A stretch of 64,000 nucleotides of DNA from Bryobacteraceae bacterium (GCA_947458745.1 CANGYQ010000010.1:62001-126000); one strand, 5' to 3'. Positions 8,383 to 17,271 are shown, counted from the first letter of the stretch. Made by a program: numbers and translations. Notes: generated by a model not told the origin, from the sequence alone.

Positions 8383-9942
8383 CTACCGGCTCTCCTTAGA
8401 GACGGTGACGGCCAAACCCCGTTGATAGACCTGCCGGAAAGGCTCGGCGACGCGCTCCACGGCCCACTGCTCCAGGTCGGTGTCCATGTTGGAACGGAGT
8501 CGCAACAAGACATCGGGGCCGGATAGATCACAGGTGACGGATTCCACCCGCTGTTCGCGGCTGCGGTCCAGACCATCCACCAATCGCAACAGCGGGATCA
8601 GCAGCAGCAGCGCCCGCCGGTTGTCAAGGCCCAATGACTGAAAATCGGTGTGCCGCTGATTCGGCATCGCCTTGCGGTGATACCGGCACAGCTGCCCGAT
8701 CAATTGCCGCTCGGAATCAGTAAAGCCCGCTAGGTCAGCGTTCGCAATGATGTACTGCGAATGCTTGTGATGGCTGATGTCGGAGATGTAGTGGCCGATG
8801 TCATAGAGATAACAGGCGGCCTCCAGCAGTTTCCCGTAGTAGGGCGGCAAACGATGAAGTGGTTCAAGTGAAGCGAACAAGCCGCGTCCGAACTCTGCCA
8901 GCTTGCGCGCGTGGCGCAAATCTGCCCCAAACCGGCGCCCGAGTGTCTCCACCACGGCCCGTTGTTCCCGGCTCATCCGCGCCAGTTCACGGCCCACGCG
9001 GCGCTGGGCCAGATCCGCCACCAAGCCATCCCGCAACCCCGCGGCGCAGTAATGGATGGCCGGCAGGTTCAACAGTTCCAGAATGGTGAGGAACACTGAG
9101 ACGCCCGGTACGATGATCTCGGCCCGGCGGGGCCCGATGCCGGTCACCCTGCGCCGTTCCTCCAAAGTCTTTTGCGTGATGTCCTTGAACACGCGTCGCA
9201 CTTGTGCCGTGGTCGCGCGTAGCTTGTCGGCCTGATCGCGCTTGGCTCGCGTGATGCGGTGCACGGCGCTTAGCAGCGCGGAGGCCGACGCGGAAGTGGC
9301 CACCACCCGATTGAACTGGCGGCCCTTTAAGCGCGGCATCGCGACGGCCAGCTTCTCTTCAATAAACTCGCGCAGCCGGTGCAACTCGACCTTGGTGGGC
9401 GGGTCGGAATGCAGAAACGACTCCTGCAGACGCACCGCGCCCAGCGGCCGTGACCACGCGGCCGTCAGCCTGCCAAACTCCGCCACGATCAACTCCGCGC
9501 TGCCGCCGCCAACGTCAATCATCAGCACCCGTTCCTCCGGGTGCGGCCAAACGCATTCGACGCCCAGATGGATCAAGCGCGCTTCTTCCTGGCCGGAGAT
9601 GATCTCAATTGGAGCGCCGATGGCGGCGGAGGCGCGCTCAATGAATTCCGCCTGGTTGCTGGCATCCCGGGTGGCGCTGGTGGCGACGGCCCGGACGCCG
9701 ATGACATCGAACCGCTGCCAGGTGGCACGCATCCGCTCCAATACCTGGCAAACCTCCGCCATCGCTTCCGGGCTGACGCGGCCATCATGGAAAACGCTGG
9801 CCCCTAGGCGGGTGACCTGACGGTCTTCAGCCAGCCGGGTGAGCTTGGGCTGCGGGTCTCCCGGTGCTACATCGGCCACAAGCAAGCGGATAGAGTTGCT
9901 GCCGAGGTCGACAGCAGCGTATTGGGGCATTACAGCTATCAT
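8383..9942 (-). CDS. ppx: Ppx/GppA phosphatase with C-terminal HD-type domain
   Basis: 519 residues. The N-terminal actin-like ATPase fold shows AAVDLGSNSIRLLVADV (phosphate 1 loop), SGQEEARLIHLG and MIDVGGGSAELIV (phosphate 2 loop), all typical of exopolyphosphatase/guanosine pentaphosphatase. The C-terminal 200 residues contain AACYLYDIGHYISDISHHKHSQYI, an HD-like helical domain found in longer Ppx enzymes. It should hydrolyse polyphosphate or pppGpp. ATG 9942 is used; ATG 9930 (MPQYAAVDLG) is an equally good start by homology. It heads a two-gene operon with the CHAD protein. Confidence 0.93.
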   Translation of the reverse strand: MIAVMPQYAAVDLGSNSIRLLVADVAPGDPQPKLTRLAEDRQVTRLGASVFHDGRVSPEAMAEVCQVLERMRATWQRFDVIGVRAVATSATRDASNQAEFIERASAAIGAPIEIISGQEEARLIHLGVECVWPHPEERVLMIDVGGGSAELIVAEFGRLTAAWSRPLGAVRLQESFLHSDPPTKVELHRLREFIEEKLAVAMPRLKGRQFNRVVATSASASALLSAVHRITRAKRDQADKLRATTAQVRRVFKDITQKTLEERRRVTGIGPRRAEIIVPGVSVFLTILELLNLPAIHYCAAGLRDGLVADLAQRRVGRELARMSREQRAVVETLGRRFGADLRHARKLAEFGRGLFASLEPLHRLPPYYGKLLEAACYLYDIGHYISDISHHKHSQYIIANADLAGFTDSERQLIGQLCRYHRKAMPNQRHTDFQSLGLDNRRALLLLIPLLRLVDGLDRSREQRVESVTCDLSGPDVLLRLRSNMDTDLEQWAVERVAEPFRQVYQRGLAVTVSKESR

Positions 9943-9960
9943 AGGGAACCGCCGTATAAT
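9930..9960 (+). promoter_or_regulatory. Candidate promoter for the thymidylate-kinase-like pair
   Basis: A perfect TATAAT lies at 9955-9960, 20 bases before the ATG of the first kinase gene. The best upstream element is TTACAG at 9930-9935 (19-base spacer), overlapping the start of the divergent ppx gene. It implies a leader of only about 14 bases. The -10 is convincing and the -35 is weak. Confidence 0.4.
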
Positions 9961-9980
9961 AAGGAACTGCCCAAAACTTC

Positions 9981-10712
9981 ATGCCCTATTTCCGAACCAA
10001 CCGTTATCGCGGCAAGTTGATCGTGGTGGAAGGTATTGATGGATCCGGCAAGTCGACGCAGCTTTCTTTGTTGAGCCAATGGCTTCGCTCCGAAGGATTT
10101 GCCGTCGCCTTTAGTGAATGGAACTCCTCCCCGCTGGTGCGTGAAACCACCAAGCGCGGCAAGAAAAAGGAGATGTTCACGCCGACCAGCTTCAGCCTGA
10201 TTCATGCCACCGACTTTGCCGACCGCCTGGAAGGCTACATCACCCCGCTGTTGAAGGCCGGTGCCGTCGTTTGCGCGGACCGCTATGCCTACACCGCCTA
10301 TGCGCGCGACGTCGTGCGCGGCGTCAGCCGGGTCTGGGTCCGCAATCTCTACCGCTTCGCCATCCGGCCCAACTTACGCTTCTACTTCAAGGTGCCGCTC
10401 GACATCGCCTTGGGCCGCATTTTGGGTGGGCGTGACGCGCTGAAGTATTACGAGGCGGGCATGGATCTCGGCCTCAGCCGCAACATCGAAGAGAGCTTCC
10501 GCATCTTCCAGGGCCGCATCCTGGAAGAGTACGACCAGATGGCCGCTGAAATGGGTTTCCACGTCATTGATGCGACGCAAAGCATCGAAGCCCAGCAGCA
10601 GCAGATGCGGCAGATCGTCATGGATGAGATCGGCGACAGCCTGCGCAAGAACGTATTGCGGATGACGCAGAAAGGTGCAGCATATGGCCTTGATGCCGAA
10701 ACCACCGCTTAG
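9981..10712 (+). CDS. Thymidylate kinase-like P-loop kinase, canonical copy
   Basis: 243 residues. The P-loop GIDGSGKSTQ is at about residues 19-28, and CADRYAYTAYARD near 95-107 matches the DR(Y/F) thymidylate kinase signature. Between them, HATDFADRLEGYI stands where dTMP kinases usually have an FAADRAQH-like helix. The family phosphorylates dTMP to dTDP with ATP, but the sequence diverges enough in the substrate region that another acceptor is possible. It overlaps a paralogue by 29 bases and is divergent from the Ppx-CHAD operon. Confidence 0.75.
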   Translation: MPYFRTNRYRGKLIVVEGIDGSGKSTQLSLLSQWLRSEGFAVAFSEWNSSPLVRETTKRGKKKEMFTPTSFSLIHATDFADRLEGYITPLLKAGAVVCADRYAYTAYARDVVRGVSRVWVRNLYRFAIRPNLRFYFKVPLDIALGRILGGRDALKYYEAGMDLGLSRNIEESFRIFQGRILEEYDQMAAEMGFHVIDATQSIEAQQQQMRQIVMDEIGDSLRKNVLRMTQKGAAYGLDAETTA

Positions 10713-11535
10713 CTTCTACAGCGAGCCGTTGCCGGGGATCGACCTGGCTGAACTCCAGGGCAAGTTGATCGTCGTCGAAGGCCCCGATGCCGTTGGCCGC
10801 TCCACCCAGGTAGCCCGGCTGCGCAGTTGGCTCGAACAGCAAGGCCACGCCGTACTCGACACCGGCATGGCGCGCTCGGCGCTGGCTGGAACGGGCATCC
10901 AGAAGGCCAAAGAAGGCAATACCCTGGGTCCGGTGACGATGACCTTGTTCTACGCCACCGACTTTGCCGACCGCCTGGAAAATGAGATCATTCCCGCCCT
11001 CCGCGCCGGCTTTGTCGTGTTGACGGACCGCTACATCTTCAGCCTGATGGCCCGTGCCATCGCGCGTGGTGAAGACCGCGTGTGGCTGGAGAAGCTGGCC
11101 GGCTTTGCTCTGGTGCCGCATGCGGTCTACTATCTGCGCGCCGAAGTGCAGGATCTCGTGCCACGTGTCGTCCGGGGCCGGGGCCGGTTCGACTTCTGGG
11201 AAAGCGGCATGGACATGCGCTTTGGCCCGGACATGTACGATAGCTTCGTCCGCTATCAGGCCCGCCTGATCAAAGTGCTGGACCGGATGGCTCGTCAGTA
11301 CGACTTTGTCGCCATCGATGCCACGCAATCACCCGACGCGATTTTTGTGGAGCTCAAGCGGGGCATCGCCAAGCTGTTTCCGAAATCGCGCTCCGTAGTG
11401 AAGACCACCAAACCCACCCCACCCGCCACCCGGCCGGTGAAGAAAGTGGCCGCCAAAGCATCGTCACGCAAGAAGAAGACCGCGGCGAAGGTTGTTGTGG
11501 CCGACGATAGCCCATCTGCTGGCGGCGAAGCCTAA
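10684..11535 (+). CDS. Thymidylate kinase-like protein with altered P-loop and basic tail
   Basis: 283 residues from ATG 10684, preceded by AAAGGTG at 10671-10677; an in-frame GTG at 10675 is the alternative. It is clearly paralogous to the preceding gene (shared ATDFADRLE, TDRYIF, GMDMRFGPDMYDSF, IDATQSP). Its Walker A reads GPDAVGRSTQ: the usual invariant Lys is Arg. The last about 60 residues are a Lys/Ala/Pro-rich tail resembling histone H1, absent from the first copy. It may be a weak kinase, a regulatory partner or a heterodimer subunit; this is inference. Confidence 0.72.
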   Translation: MALMPKPPLSFYSEPLPGIDLAELQGKLIVVEGPDAVGRSTQVARLRSWLEQQGHAVLDTGMARSALAGTGIQKAKEGNTLGPVTMTLFYATDFADRLENEIIPALRAGFVVLTDRYIFSLMARAIARGEDRVWLEKLAGFALVPHAVYYLRAEVQDLVPRVVRGRGRFDFWESGMDMRFGPDMYDSFVRYQARLIKVLDRMARQYDFVAIDATQSPDAIFVELKRGIAKLFPKSRSVVKTTKPTPPATRPVKKVAAKASSRKKKTAAKVVVADDSPSAGGEA

Positions 11536-11598
11536 CGGGCGTTTGGTTGATCGCAAGCGATGCTGGCCGCCCGCTATGATGGTCGGCAGCCATCCGTC

Positions 11599-12909
11599 AT
11601 GCGAATCAACATTAGGCCATTGTTCACCGCTCTCGCGCTGGTATCCAGCCTCCGCGGGCAAGACCCCGCTGCCCTGCGGGCGCACACTGAGTTTCTGTCC
11701 TCCGATCTGCTGGAAGGGCGGGCGGTACCCTCGCGCGGCCTCGATATTGCGGCTGAATACATCGCCGCGCAGATGCGGGCCATTGGCCTGAAGCCTTATG
11801 GTGGCAGCTACTACCAGGACTTCTCCACCAAGCTGGTGGAGGCGGAATGGCAGGGTTTTCGCCTGGTGGTGAATGGCCTGGAGATCCCGGCGGACCAGGT
11901 CTCGCTGGTGCCCGGAAATGCAGTTCGTTTCAAAGACGCCGCCCTCATCCGGCCCGCGCCTAGTCAGTTGGCCCAACTGAAGGTCGCCGACGTAGAGGGC
12001 AAGGTGGTGATGCTGGAATCCGACTTTGACCCGTTTGCTCCCCGCATTGCCTTTGCCCGGCGCTTGGGCGAACTGAAGCCCGCCGCGATCATTTATCTTG
12101 ACCCCACTGGCCGCCGCTACCAGCGATACGCCGACCCACCAGCCGAAGGCCCAGCCATCCTGCGCGTGCGCGACCCACGGCTGCAAGCGGTTCGCGAAGG
12201 GCGGGTGAGCCTGGATGTCCCCGCCGGCCGCCGCTCCACCGCGATGATCCGCAATGTCGTGGGAGTTCTGGAAGGCACCGACCCCACGCTGCGGGCGGAG
12301 GCGGTAGTTCTCTCCGGCCATTTCGATCATTTGGGCCTCTCCAATCACACCTCAGGTGACAAGGTCTTCAACGGAGCCAGTGACGACATCAGCGCCATCG
12401 CCGTCATGCTGGCGCTGGCGGAAGCGTGGAAAGTGAAGCCCGGCAAACGCAGCTTGATCCTGGCGGCCTTCACCGGCGAAGAGGTGGGCTTTCTTGGAGC
12501 GCGCTACTTCAAAGACCACCCGCCGGTGCCGCTCGACAAGATCCGCGCCAACGTCAATCTAGAGATGTTGGGGCGTCCGGATTGCCTGGAAGACACGGCA
12601 CGCGGCAGCGTGGGGTTGATTGGGTTTGAGAAGAGCCCGTTGACGGCAGTTTTTCAAGCATCGGCCACGGAGTTCGGAGCCAAACTCTTCTTGTCAGAAC
12701 GCTACAGCGAGGCCTTCCGCAACCGGGTGGACGCCAGCATTTTCCGCGACACGCCCGTCCCGGCCGTAACGGCGATCGGCTGCATGACCTACGCCGACTA
12801 CCACTACGTCACCGATGACCTGTCTCGCATGGACTTCGCTGATCTCACGGCCCAGGCCAAGCTGATCGGTGTGGCGGTACGACGTCTGTTGGACGATCCG
12901 CGCCCTTAG
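11599..12909 (+). CDS. Secreted M28 family metallopeptidase
   Basis: About 436 residues from ATG 11599, which places a signal peptide (MRINIRPLFTALALVSSLRG) at the N-terminus; the frame is open 13 codons further upstream. The M28 di-zinc ligands are visible: SGHFDHLG (His), NGASDDISAIAVM (bridging Asp), FTGEEVGFLGA (catalytic Glu and ligand Glu), LEMLGRPD (Asp) and DYHYVTDD (His). A PA-like insert lies before the catalytic part. It should be an exported aminopeptidase. It stands alone, downstream of the kinase pair and convergent with the GDPD gene. Confidence 0.92.
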   Translation: MRINIRPLFTALALVSSLRGQDPAALRAHTEFLSSDLLEGRAVPSRGLDIAAEYIAAQMRAIGLKPYGGSYYQDFSTKLVEAEWQGFRLVVNGLEIPADQVSLVPGNAVRFKDAALIRPAPSQLAQLKVADVEGKVVMLESDFDPFAPRIAFARRLGELKPAAIIYLDPTGRRYQRYADPPAEGPAILRVRDPRLQAVREGRVSLDVPAGRRSTAMIRNVVGVLEGTDPTLRAEAVVLSGHFDHLGLSNHTSGDKVFNGASDDISAIAVMLALAEAWKVKPGKRSLILAAFTGEEVGFLGARYFKDHPPVPLDKIRANVNLEMLGRPDCLEDTARGSVGLIGFEKSPLTAVFQASATEFGAKLFLSERYSEAFRNRVDASIFRDTPVPAVTAIGCMTYADYHYVTDDLSRMDFADLTAQAKLIGVAVRRLLDDPRP

Positions 12910-12930
12910 TCCGGCGGGATTTGTCGCTGG

Positions 12931-13836
12931 TTATCGCTGGCCCCCTCCAGGAGTCGGCGTTGCCGCTGGCGTCGTCAGGCCCCGCTGTGAGAAGACATCG
13001 AGCACGCGGTCCGGGTGGTCGCTCATCATGCCATCGACTCCAAAGTCGAGCAGCCGTTCAATGTCTGCCGGATCGTTGATGGTCCAGGCGATTACGCCCA
13101 GGCCGACTGATTTTGCGGTTCGCAGCAGCTTGTCGTTCAATACCTGCAGCCCATGCCGGCGCTCCGGCACGTGCAGGGCGCAACTGGTCCGGCGGCCCAG
13201 CAGTGAATCAATGCCCAGCTTCGACAGGGCAAAAAGCCGCTGGATCTCCGAGGGGTCGGCGGCGGTGGCGAGGTCCGGCCGCAGGCGCCGCACTTGGGCG
13301 ATCGCTCGCGGATAGAACGAACAAAGCAGCACCCGCCGTTCGCAACGGAACTCCCGGATGACGCGCAGCACAGCCCGGATAAAGCGCGGCTCGTCGCTCT
13401 TGAGATCGAGATAGAGAACCGAATCCGGCAAAGTCGTGATCGCCTCTTCCAGCGACACCATCTTCAAGCCCGCGCCCCGGTAGAGAAACGTCCGCCCGCC
13501 GTCGGAGGTGAAGCGGTAGCCCGCGTCCAACTGGCGCAACTCGCGGAGCGAATGGTCCCGCACCCGGCCCCGGCCGTTGGTCTGGTGATCGAGAAACTCT
13601 TCATGGCTTAGCACCAGTTCGCCATCAAGCGTGGGCATCACGTCGATCTCAATCGCATCAACGCCCACCCGCGCCGCCTCGGTCAGCGATAGCAGCGTGT
13701 TTTCGGGATACCGTCCACCCCAGCCGCGATGGCCGATCACTAGGGGCCGGGCGGGCAAGCCGAGATAGCTGCGATCTCGCTCCCAAATCGGGTGATGTGA
13801 CGTAAGCCCGCGCAGGGCCGCCCACAAACCGTCCAT
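12931..13836 (-). CDS. Glycerophosphodiester phosphodiesterase
   Basis: 301 residues with the GDPD TIM-barrel signatures: VIGHRGWGGRYPENT (catalytic His-Arg and metal Glu), VDAIEIDVMPTLDGELVLSHEE (Glu-x-Asp ligands and second catalytic His), LYLDLKSDE and near the end IAWTINDPADIERLLDFGVDGMMSDHPD. It hydrolyses glycerophosphodiesters to glycerol-3-phosphate and an alcohol. No signal peptide is visible, so it is likely cytoplasmic. It ends 21 bases from the convergent M28 gene. Confidence 0.93.
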   Translation of the reverse strand: MDGLWAALRGLTSHHPIWERDRSYLGLPARPLVIGHRGWGGRYPENTLLSLTEAARVGVDAIEIDVMPTLDGELVLSHEEFLDHQTNGRGRVRDHSLRELRQLDAGYRFTSDGGRTFLYRGAGLKMVSLEEAITTLPDSVLYLDLKSDEPRFIRAVLRVIREFRCERRVLLCSFYPRAIAQVRRLRPDLATAADPSEIQRLFALSKLGIDSLLGRRTSCALHVPERRHGLQVLNDKLLRTAKSVGLGVIAWTINDPADIERLLDFGVDGMMSDHPDRVLDVFSQRGLTTPAATPTPGGGQR

Positions 13837-13887
13837 GAGGAAAGTGTACTTCCGTTGGAAGGAGGCGCGGTGCGCCGGCCTGCGCGG

Positions 13888-14652
13888 CTACTTTTTCTTC
13901 TTTGGCTTGGCGGTCCCAGCCGGCGCTGCCGCGGGCTTGCCATCGGCACCGGGCTTCTCTTCGCCATCAAAACTGACCGACGAATCGGTGGTGGAGATGG
14001 TAGATTCAGCCGAGAAGCGCCGGTAGTTCTTGAAGGTGATCTCGTTTTTGGCGCAGAATGGCGTGCCGCGCTGGCAGCTTAAATTGTCGCTGCGGGTGGG
14101 GAGCAGATACTTCTGCTGGCCAATGGTGACCCAGCCGTACTCCAGCATCACTTCGACAGTGTCGACGGCATAGCCCTCCGGGACGTTCATGGCCTGCATC
14201 TCAATGCGGAGCACGCGTGCTGAAACCGGGTCCACCCAGAGACTGCCCTTATAGGCGGGCTTCAATTCGCCATCGAACTGGATGCGCCAATGGGAGTTTG
14301 GTTGAGCCACGGTGTAGTTGTAGATCACCGCGTCCAGCCCCTCGATCTTTTCGTGCTCCGGCCGCTTCTTGAACTTGGCGTTCGTCGCCGGGCTCATGAT
14401 GTCCATCAACGTGGTGCCGAAGTCGCCGCGCGACCACTGGCCGGTCTGCTCGGGGTCCTTCTTGGTGGCCTTGCCGTTGATGCGGACGTTGCGGTATTCC
14501 TCTTTGCGGTCGATGTAGAGCAGTTCCACGTCGATGCGGTCCTGCTTCTTCCATACGGGGGCGGAGCCGGTCTTGCTCTCATAACGCACGGTCCCTTGAT
14601 CGCAAATGAAGTTGGGCAGGCCCTCGTCGAAATCGAGCGAGGCTTCGCGCAT
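13888..14652 (-). CDS. Conserved hypothetical protein, C-terminal main part of an amber-interrupted gene
   Basis: 254 residues from the first ATG after an in-frame TAG. It begins REASLDFDEGLPNFICDQGTVRY, a pattern I associate with a common secreted acidobacterial family of unknown function in which this motif lies inside the domain, not at its start. The residues between the TAG and this ATG (VIRFRPSGDELIDR) continue the same style in the same frame, so the real protein probably includes the upstream 14695-15024 piece. The end is Pro/Ala/Lys rich. No ribosome site precedes this ATG. Confidence 0.6.
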   Translation of the reverse strand: MREASLDFDEGLPNFICDQGTVRYESKTGSAPVWKKQDRIDVELLYIDRKEEYRNVRINGKATKKDPEQTGQWSRGDFGTTLMDIMSPATNAKFKKRPEHEKIEGLDAVIYNYTVAQPNSHWRIQFDGELKPAYKGSLWVDPVSARVLRIEMQAMNVPEGYAVDTVEVMLEYGWVTIGQQKYLLPTRSDNLSCQRGTPFCAKNEITFKNYRRFSAESTISTTDSSVSFDGEEKPGADGKPAAAPAGTAKPKKKK

Positions 14653-14694
14653 GCGGTCGATCAGTTCGTCGCCGGATGGGCGGAAGCGAATGAC

Positions 14695-15024
14695 CTACTT
14701 CTCAGGTTCATTGGTGACGGCTTCGGCCTCAGCCGGTGTATCACTTGCCCGGGCGGCTGGAGGGGGAGATGAAGGTGCTCCCTTGGTCTCCTCATCCTCC
14801 ACGGGCCGCGGCGGGATCTTCATTGACTTGATGTCCGGACCCGGAGGTGGCGCTTTCCGTGGGGCATTGCCGCCCCGTTTCAACACCGGTGGGCCCGGGT
14901 CATCCGGATCAGGCTTGGGTGGATTCTGCGCCATTGCCACCACGCCCCAACCCACGGCCGCCGCCGCCCAAGTCCAAACAAGCCAGTTGCGCCGGGGTGT
15001 CGGCAATGTGCGCCAGAGAATCAC
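14695..15024 (-). CDS. Signal peptide and Pro-rich N-terminal part of the amber-interrupted protein
   Basis: 109 residues: a membrane/signal segment (RRNWLVWTWAAAAVGWGVVAMAQ) followed by a Pro/Lys/Glu-rich linker and a TAG at 14695-14697. The same frame continues open for 15 codons into the downstream 254-residue frame. A signal peptide attached only to a disordered linker makes little sense alone, so this is best read as the N-terminus of a protein of about 378 residues split by one stop codon. A genuine small lipoprotein-like gene is possible but less likely. Confidence 0.5.
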   Translation of the reverse strand: MILWRTLPTPRRNWLVWTWAAAAVGWGVVAMAQNPPKPDPDDPGPPVLKRGGNAPRKAPPPGPDIKSMKIPPRPVEDEETKGAPSSPPPAARASDTPAEAEAVTNEPEK

Positions 15025-15114
15025 GATTGCATAGTACGACGATTTCTCGCGGGGCGGGGTTTCGAATGCTGATCGGTTTGCAGATGGCTCTCATTCTGGT
15101 AAACTCAAAAGCAA

Positions 15115-15190
<76 letters not shown>

Positions 15191-15359
15191 CCCCTCTTCG
15201 TTCACGCTTCCAACCTTCAGACCTCTCATCATTCGCGTACTTGGTTGCCCTTGGTTACCTTCGGCGGCCAAGATGGTAGCCGCGGCATCGGGTGATGACA
15301 TCTCAGCCGCGCGCGCGGGCGCTTCCGCTGCCGGGCTTGGCAAGATACGATGTTGAGCA

Positions 15360-16784
15360 ATGCCTGCTCTCTCGCGCCGCTCGTTTCTGGCTTCCGCCAC
15401 CGCCCCGCTGGTCGCCACTGCCGCGCCTGTCAAGCCGAACATCGTCTACATCCTGTGTGACGATCTAGGCTATGGCGATCTGCGCTGCTACAACCCGGAA
15501 TCAAAGATCCCCACTCCCCACGTAGACCGCTTTGCCGCGCAAGGAGTCCGCTTTACCGATGCGCATTCGCCCTCGTCGGTCTGTACGCCCACCCGCTACG
15601 GCATCATGACGGGCCGCTACTGCTGGCGGTCCCGGTTGAAGAAGGGCGTGCTGGACGGCAAGTCGCCCAGCTTGATCGAGCCGGGCCGGATGACGGTGGC
15701 TTCGATGCTGAAGGCGCAAGGCTACCGCACCGCCGGGGTAGGGAAGTGGCACCTGGGTCTGGGTACCGACGCCGAGACCAACTACAACCAACCGCTGAAG
15801 CCCTCACCGCTCGACTTTGGGTTCGACTCTTTCTTCGGCATCCCTGCGTCGCTTGACATGGAGCCGTATCTCTACTTTGAGAACACCCGCGCCGTCGAGG
15901 CACCCACCGGGCAGGTGGCCGGCATCCGCGAGAAGCGCGGCATCTTCTGGCGTGAAGGGCGCATGGCACCTAGCTTTAAGCATGCCGACGTGCTGCCGAC
16001 CCTGACGCGCAAAGCGGTGGAGTTTATCCGGCAACCCGCACCCCAGCCGTTCTTCCTCTACCTGCCGCTCACCGGACCGCATACGCCGTGGCTGCCATCG
16101 GAGAAGTTCAAGGGCCGCTCCGGTGCCGGACCCTATGGCGATTTCGCCGCCATGGTGGATGACGCGATCGGGCAGGTGCTGGGGGCGCTGGACGACAAGA
16201 AGCTGGCGGAGAATACGCTGGTGTTGGTCACCAGCGATAACGGCGCGCACTGGTTGCCAGACGAGATTGCGGAATGGGGCCACCGTTCCAACGGTGCGCT
16301 CCGGGGGCAGAAGGCCGATGTTTATGATGGCGGCCACCGCATCCCCTTCATCGCTCGCTGGCCCGGGCGGATCAAGCCCGGCACCACGTCCAATGCCCTG
16401 ACCTGCTTGACCGATTTCATGGCCACCGCCGCCGACATCACCGGCGCAGTTGTACCGGGCTCTGCCGGTGAAGATAGCTTCTCGATGCTACCGGCGATGG
16501 AAGGAAAGGCCGGAACCCGGACGGCGATCGTGCACCATTCAGCGAACGGCCATTTCGTCATTCGGGATGGTGATTGGAAGCTGCACCTGGGGCTCGGCTC
16601 CGGTGGCTTCACACCGCCAGTGGAAGTTACTCCCCAGCCGGGTGAGTCGCCTGGCGAACTGTATAACCTGAAAGATGACCCGGCGGAGCAGCGGAATCTC
16701 TACGCCGCCCAGCCCACCGTGGTGGCGCGACTGACGGCACTGCTCACGCGCTATCAGGCGGACGGGCGGAGCCGCCCGGCATAG
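15360..16784 (+). CDS. Tat-exported arylsulfatase
   Basis: 474 residues. A Tat leader (LSRRSFLASATAPLVATAAP) precedes the sulfatase domain. The opening NIVYILCDDLGYGDLRCYN supplies metal-binding Asp-Asp. SSVCTPTRYGIMTGRY holds the C-x-P-x-R formylglycine motif, whose Cys is converted to the catalytic aldehyde. GVGKWHLG and TSDNGAHW supply further active-site Lys/His and metal ligands. It cleaves sulfate esters, probably from polysaccharides, outside the cytoplasm. No maturase gene is in the window. The TonB receptors elsewhere may feed the same scavenging lifestyle, but that is inference. Confidence 0.93.
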   Translation: MPALSRRSFLASATAPLVATAAPVKPNIVYILCDDLGYGDLRCYNPESKIPTPHVDRFAAQGVRFTDAHSPSSVCTPTRYGIMTGRYCWRSRLKKGVLDGKSPSLIEPGRMTVASMLKAQGYRTAGVGKWHLGLGTDAETNYNQPLKPSPLDFGFDSFFGIPASLDMEPYLYFENTRAVEAPTGQVAGIREKRGIFWREGRMAPSFKHADVLPTLTRKAVEFIRQPAPQPFFLYLPLTGPHTPWLPSEKFKGRSGAGPYGDFAAMVDDAIGQVLGALDDKKLAENTLVLVTSDNGAHWLPDEIAEWGHRSNGALRGQKADVYDGGHRIPFIARWPGRIKPGTTSNALTCLTDFMATAADITGAVVPGSAGEDSFSMLPAMEGKAGTRTAIVHHSANGHFVIRDGDWKLHLGLGSGGFTPPVEVTPQPGESPGELYNLKDDPAEQRNLYAAQPTVVARLTALLTRYQADGRSRPA

Positions 16785-16795
16785 TCGCGGCAGCC

Positions 16796-17245
16796 CTATC
16801 TGGCGGTACGCAGCAACTCGAGATAGGCCGCGACAAAAACCCAGCCCGCACCCCACAGAATCAAAGCCGCGCCCGGAAGCATCAGCTCCGGCGTGGGTCC
16901 GTAGAGGCTGCGGGCCCATGACAGGGCCAAGCCATCGGCCAGCGTCGCCGCGGCACTGCCCACTGCCACCGCCGCCAGCACCTGCGCGGGCCGCAAGCCC
17001 GCCGCCGCCTTCACCAGCCAAACCGTCACCCAGGCGGAGGGGATGGTCAACACATACGTGATCTACAGGGTGTTCTCCGCCAGCCAGCCCAGCCGTCCAC
17101 CCCACAACACCAACTGGGTGCCAGCGAACCAGAGAGCCAGGCCCACCAGAGCCGAGGTGACGGACTGAGACAGGCTCAATCGTAGGCCGGCCCTGATGGC
17201 GGGTGCAGCCGGTGGCGTGGCCGAGCGTTGGGTTGCGGAATTCAT
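16796..17245 (-). pseudogene. DUF5367-like membrane protein interrupted by an in-frame TAG
   Basis: From ATG 17245 (preceded by GGAGGT) the frame encodes 60 residues ending GWLAENTL, then TAG at 17063-17065, then continues without shift as ITYVLTIPSAWVTVWLVKA to a stop at 16796. The total of about 149 residues shows four hydrophobic helices, matching small DUF5367-type integral membrane proteins. Neither half is a sensible protein alone. It is divergent from a TetR regulator and lies behind two palindromic operators, so it was presumably the regulated target. Either a real nonsense mutation or a sequence error explains the TAG. Confidence 0.6.
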
Positions 17246-17271
17246 GGTAACCTCCAGAATGATCGATGATA

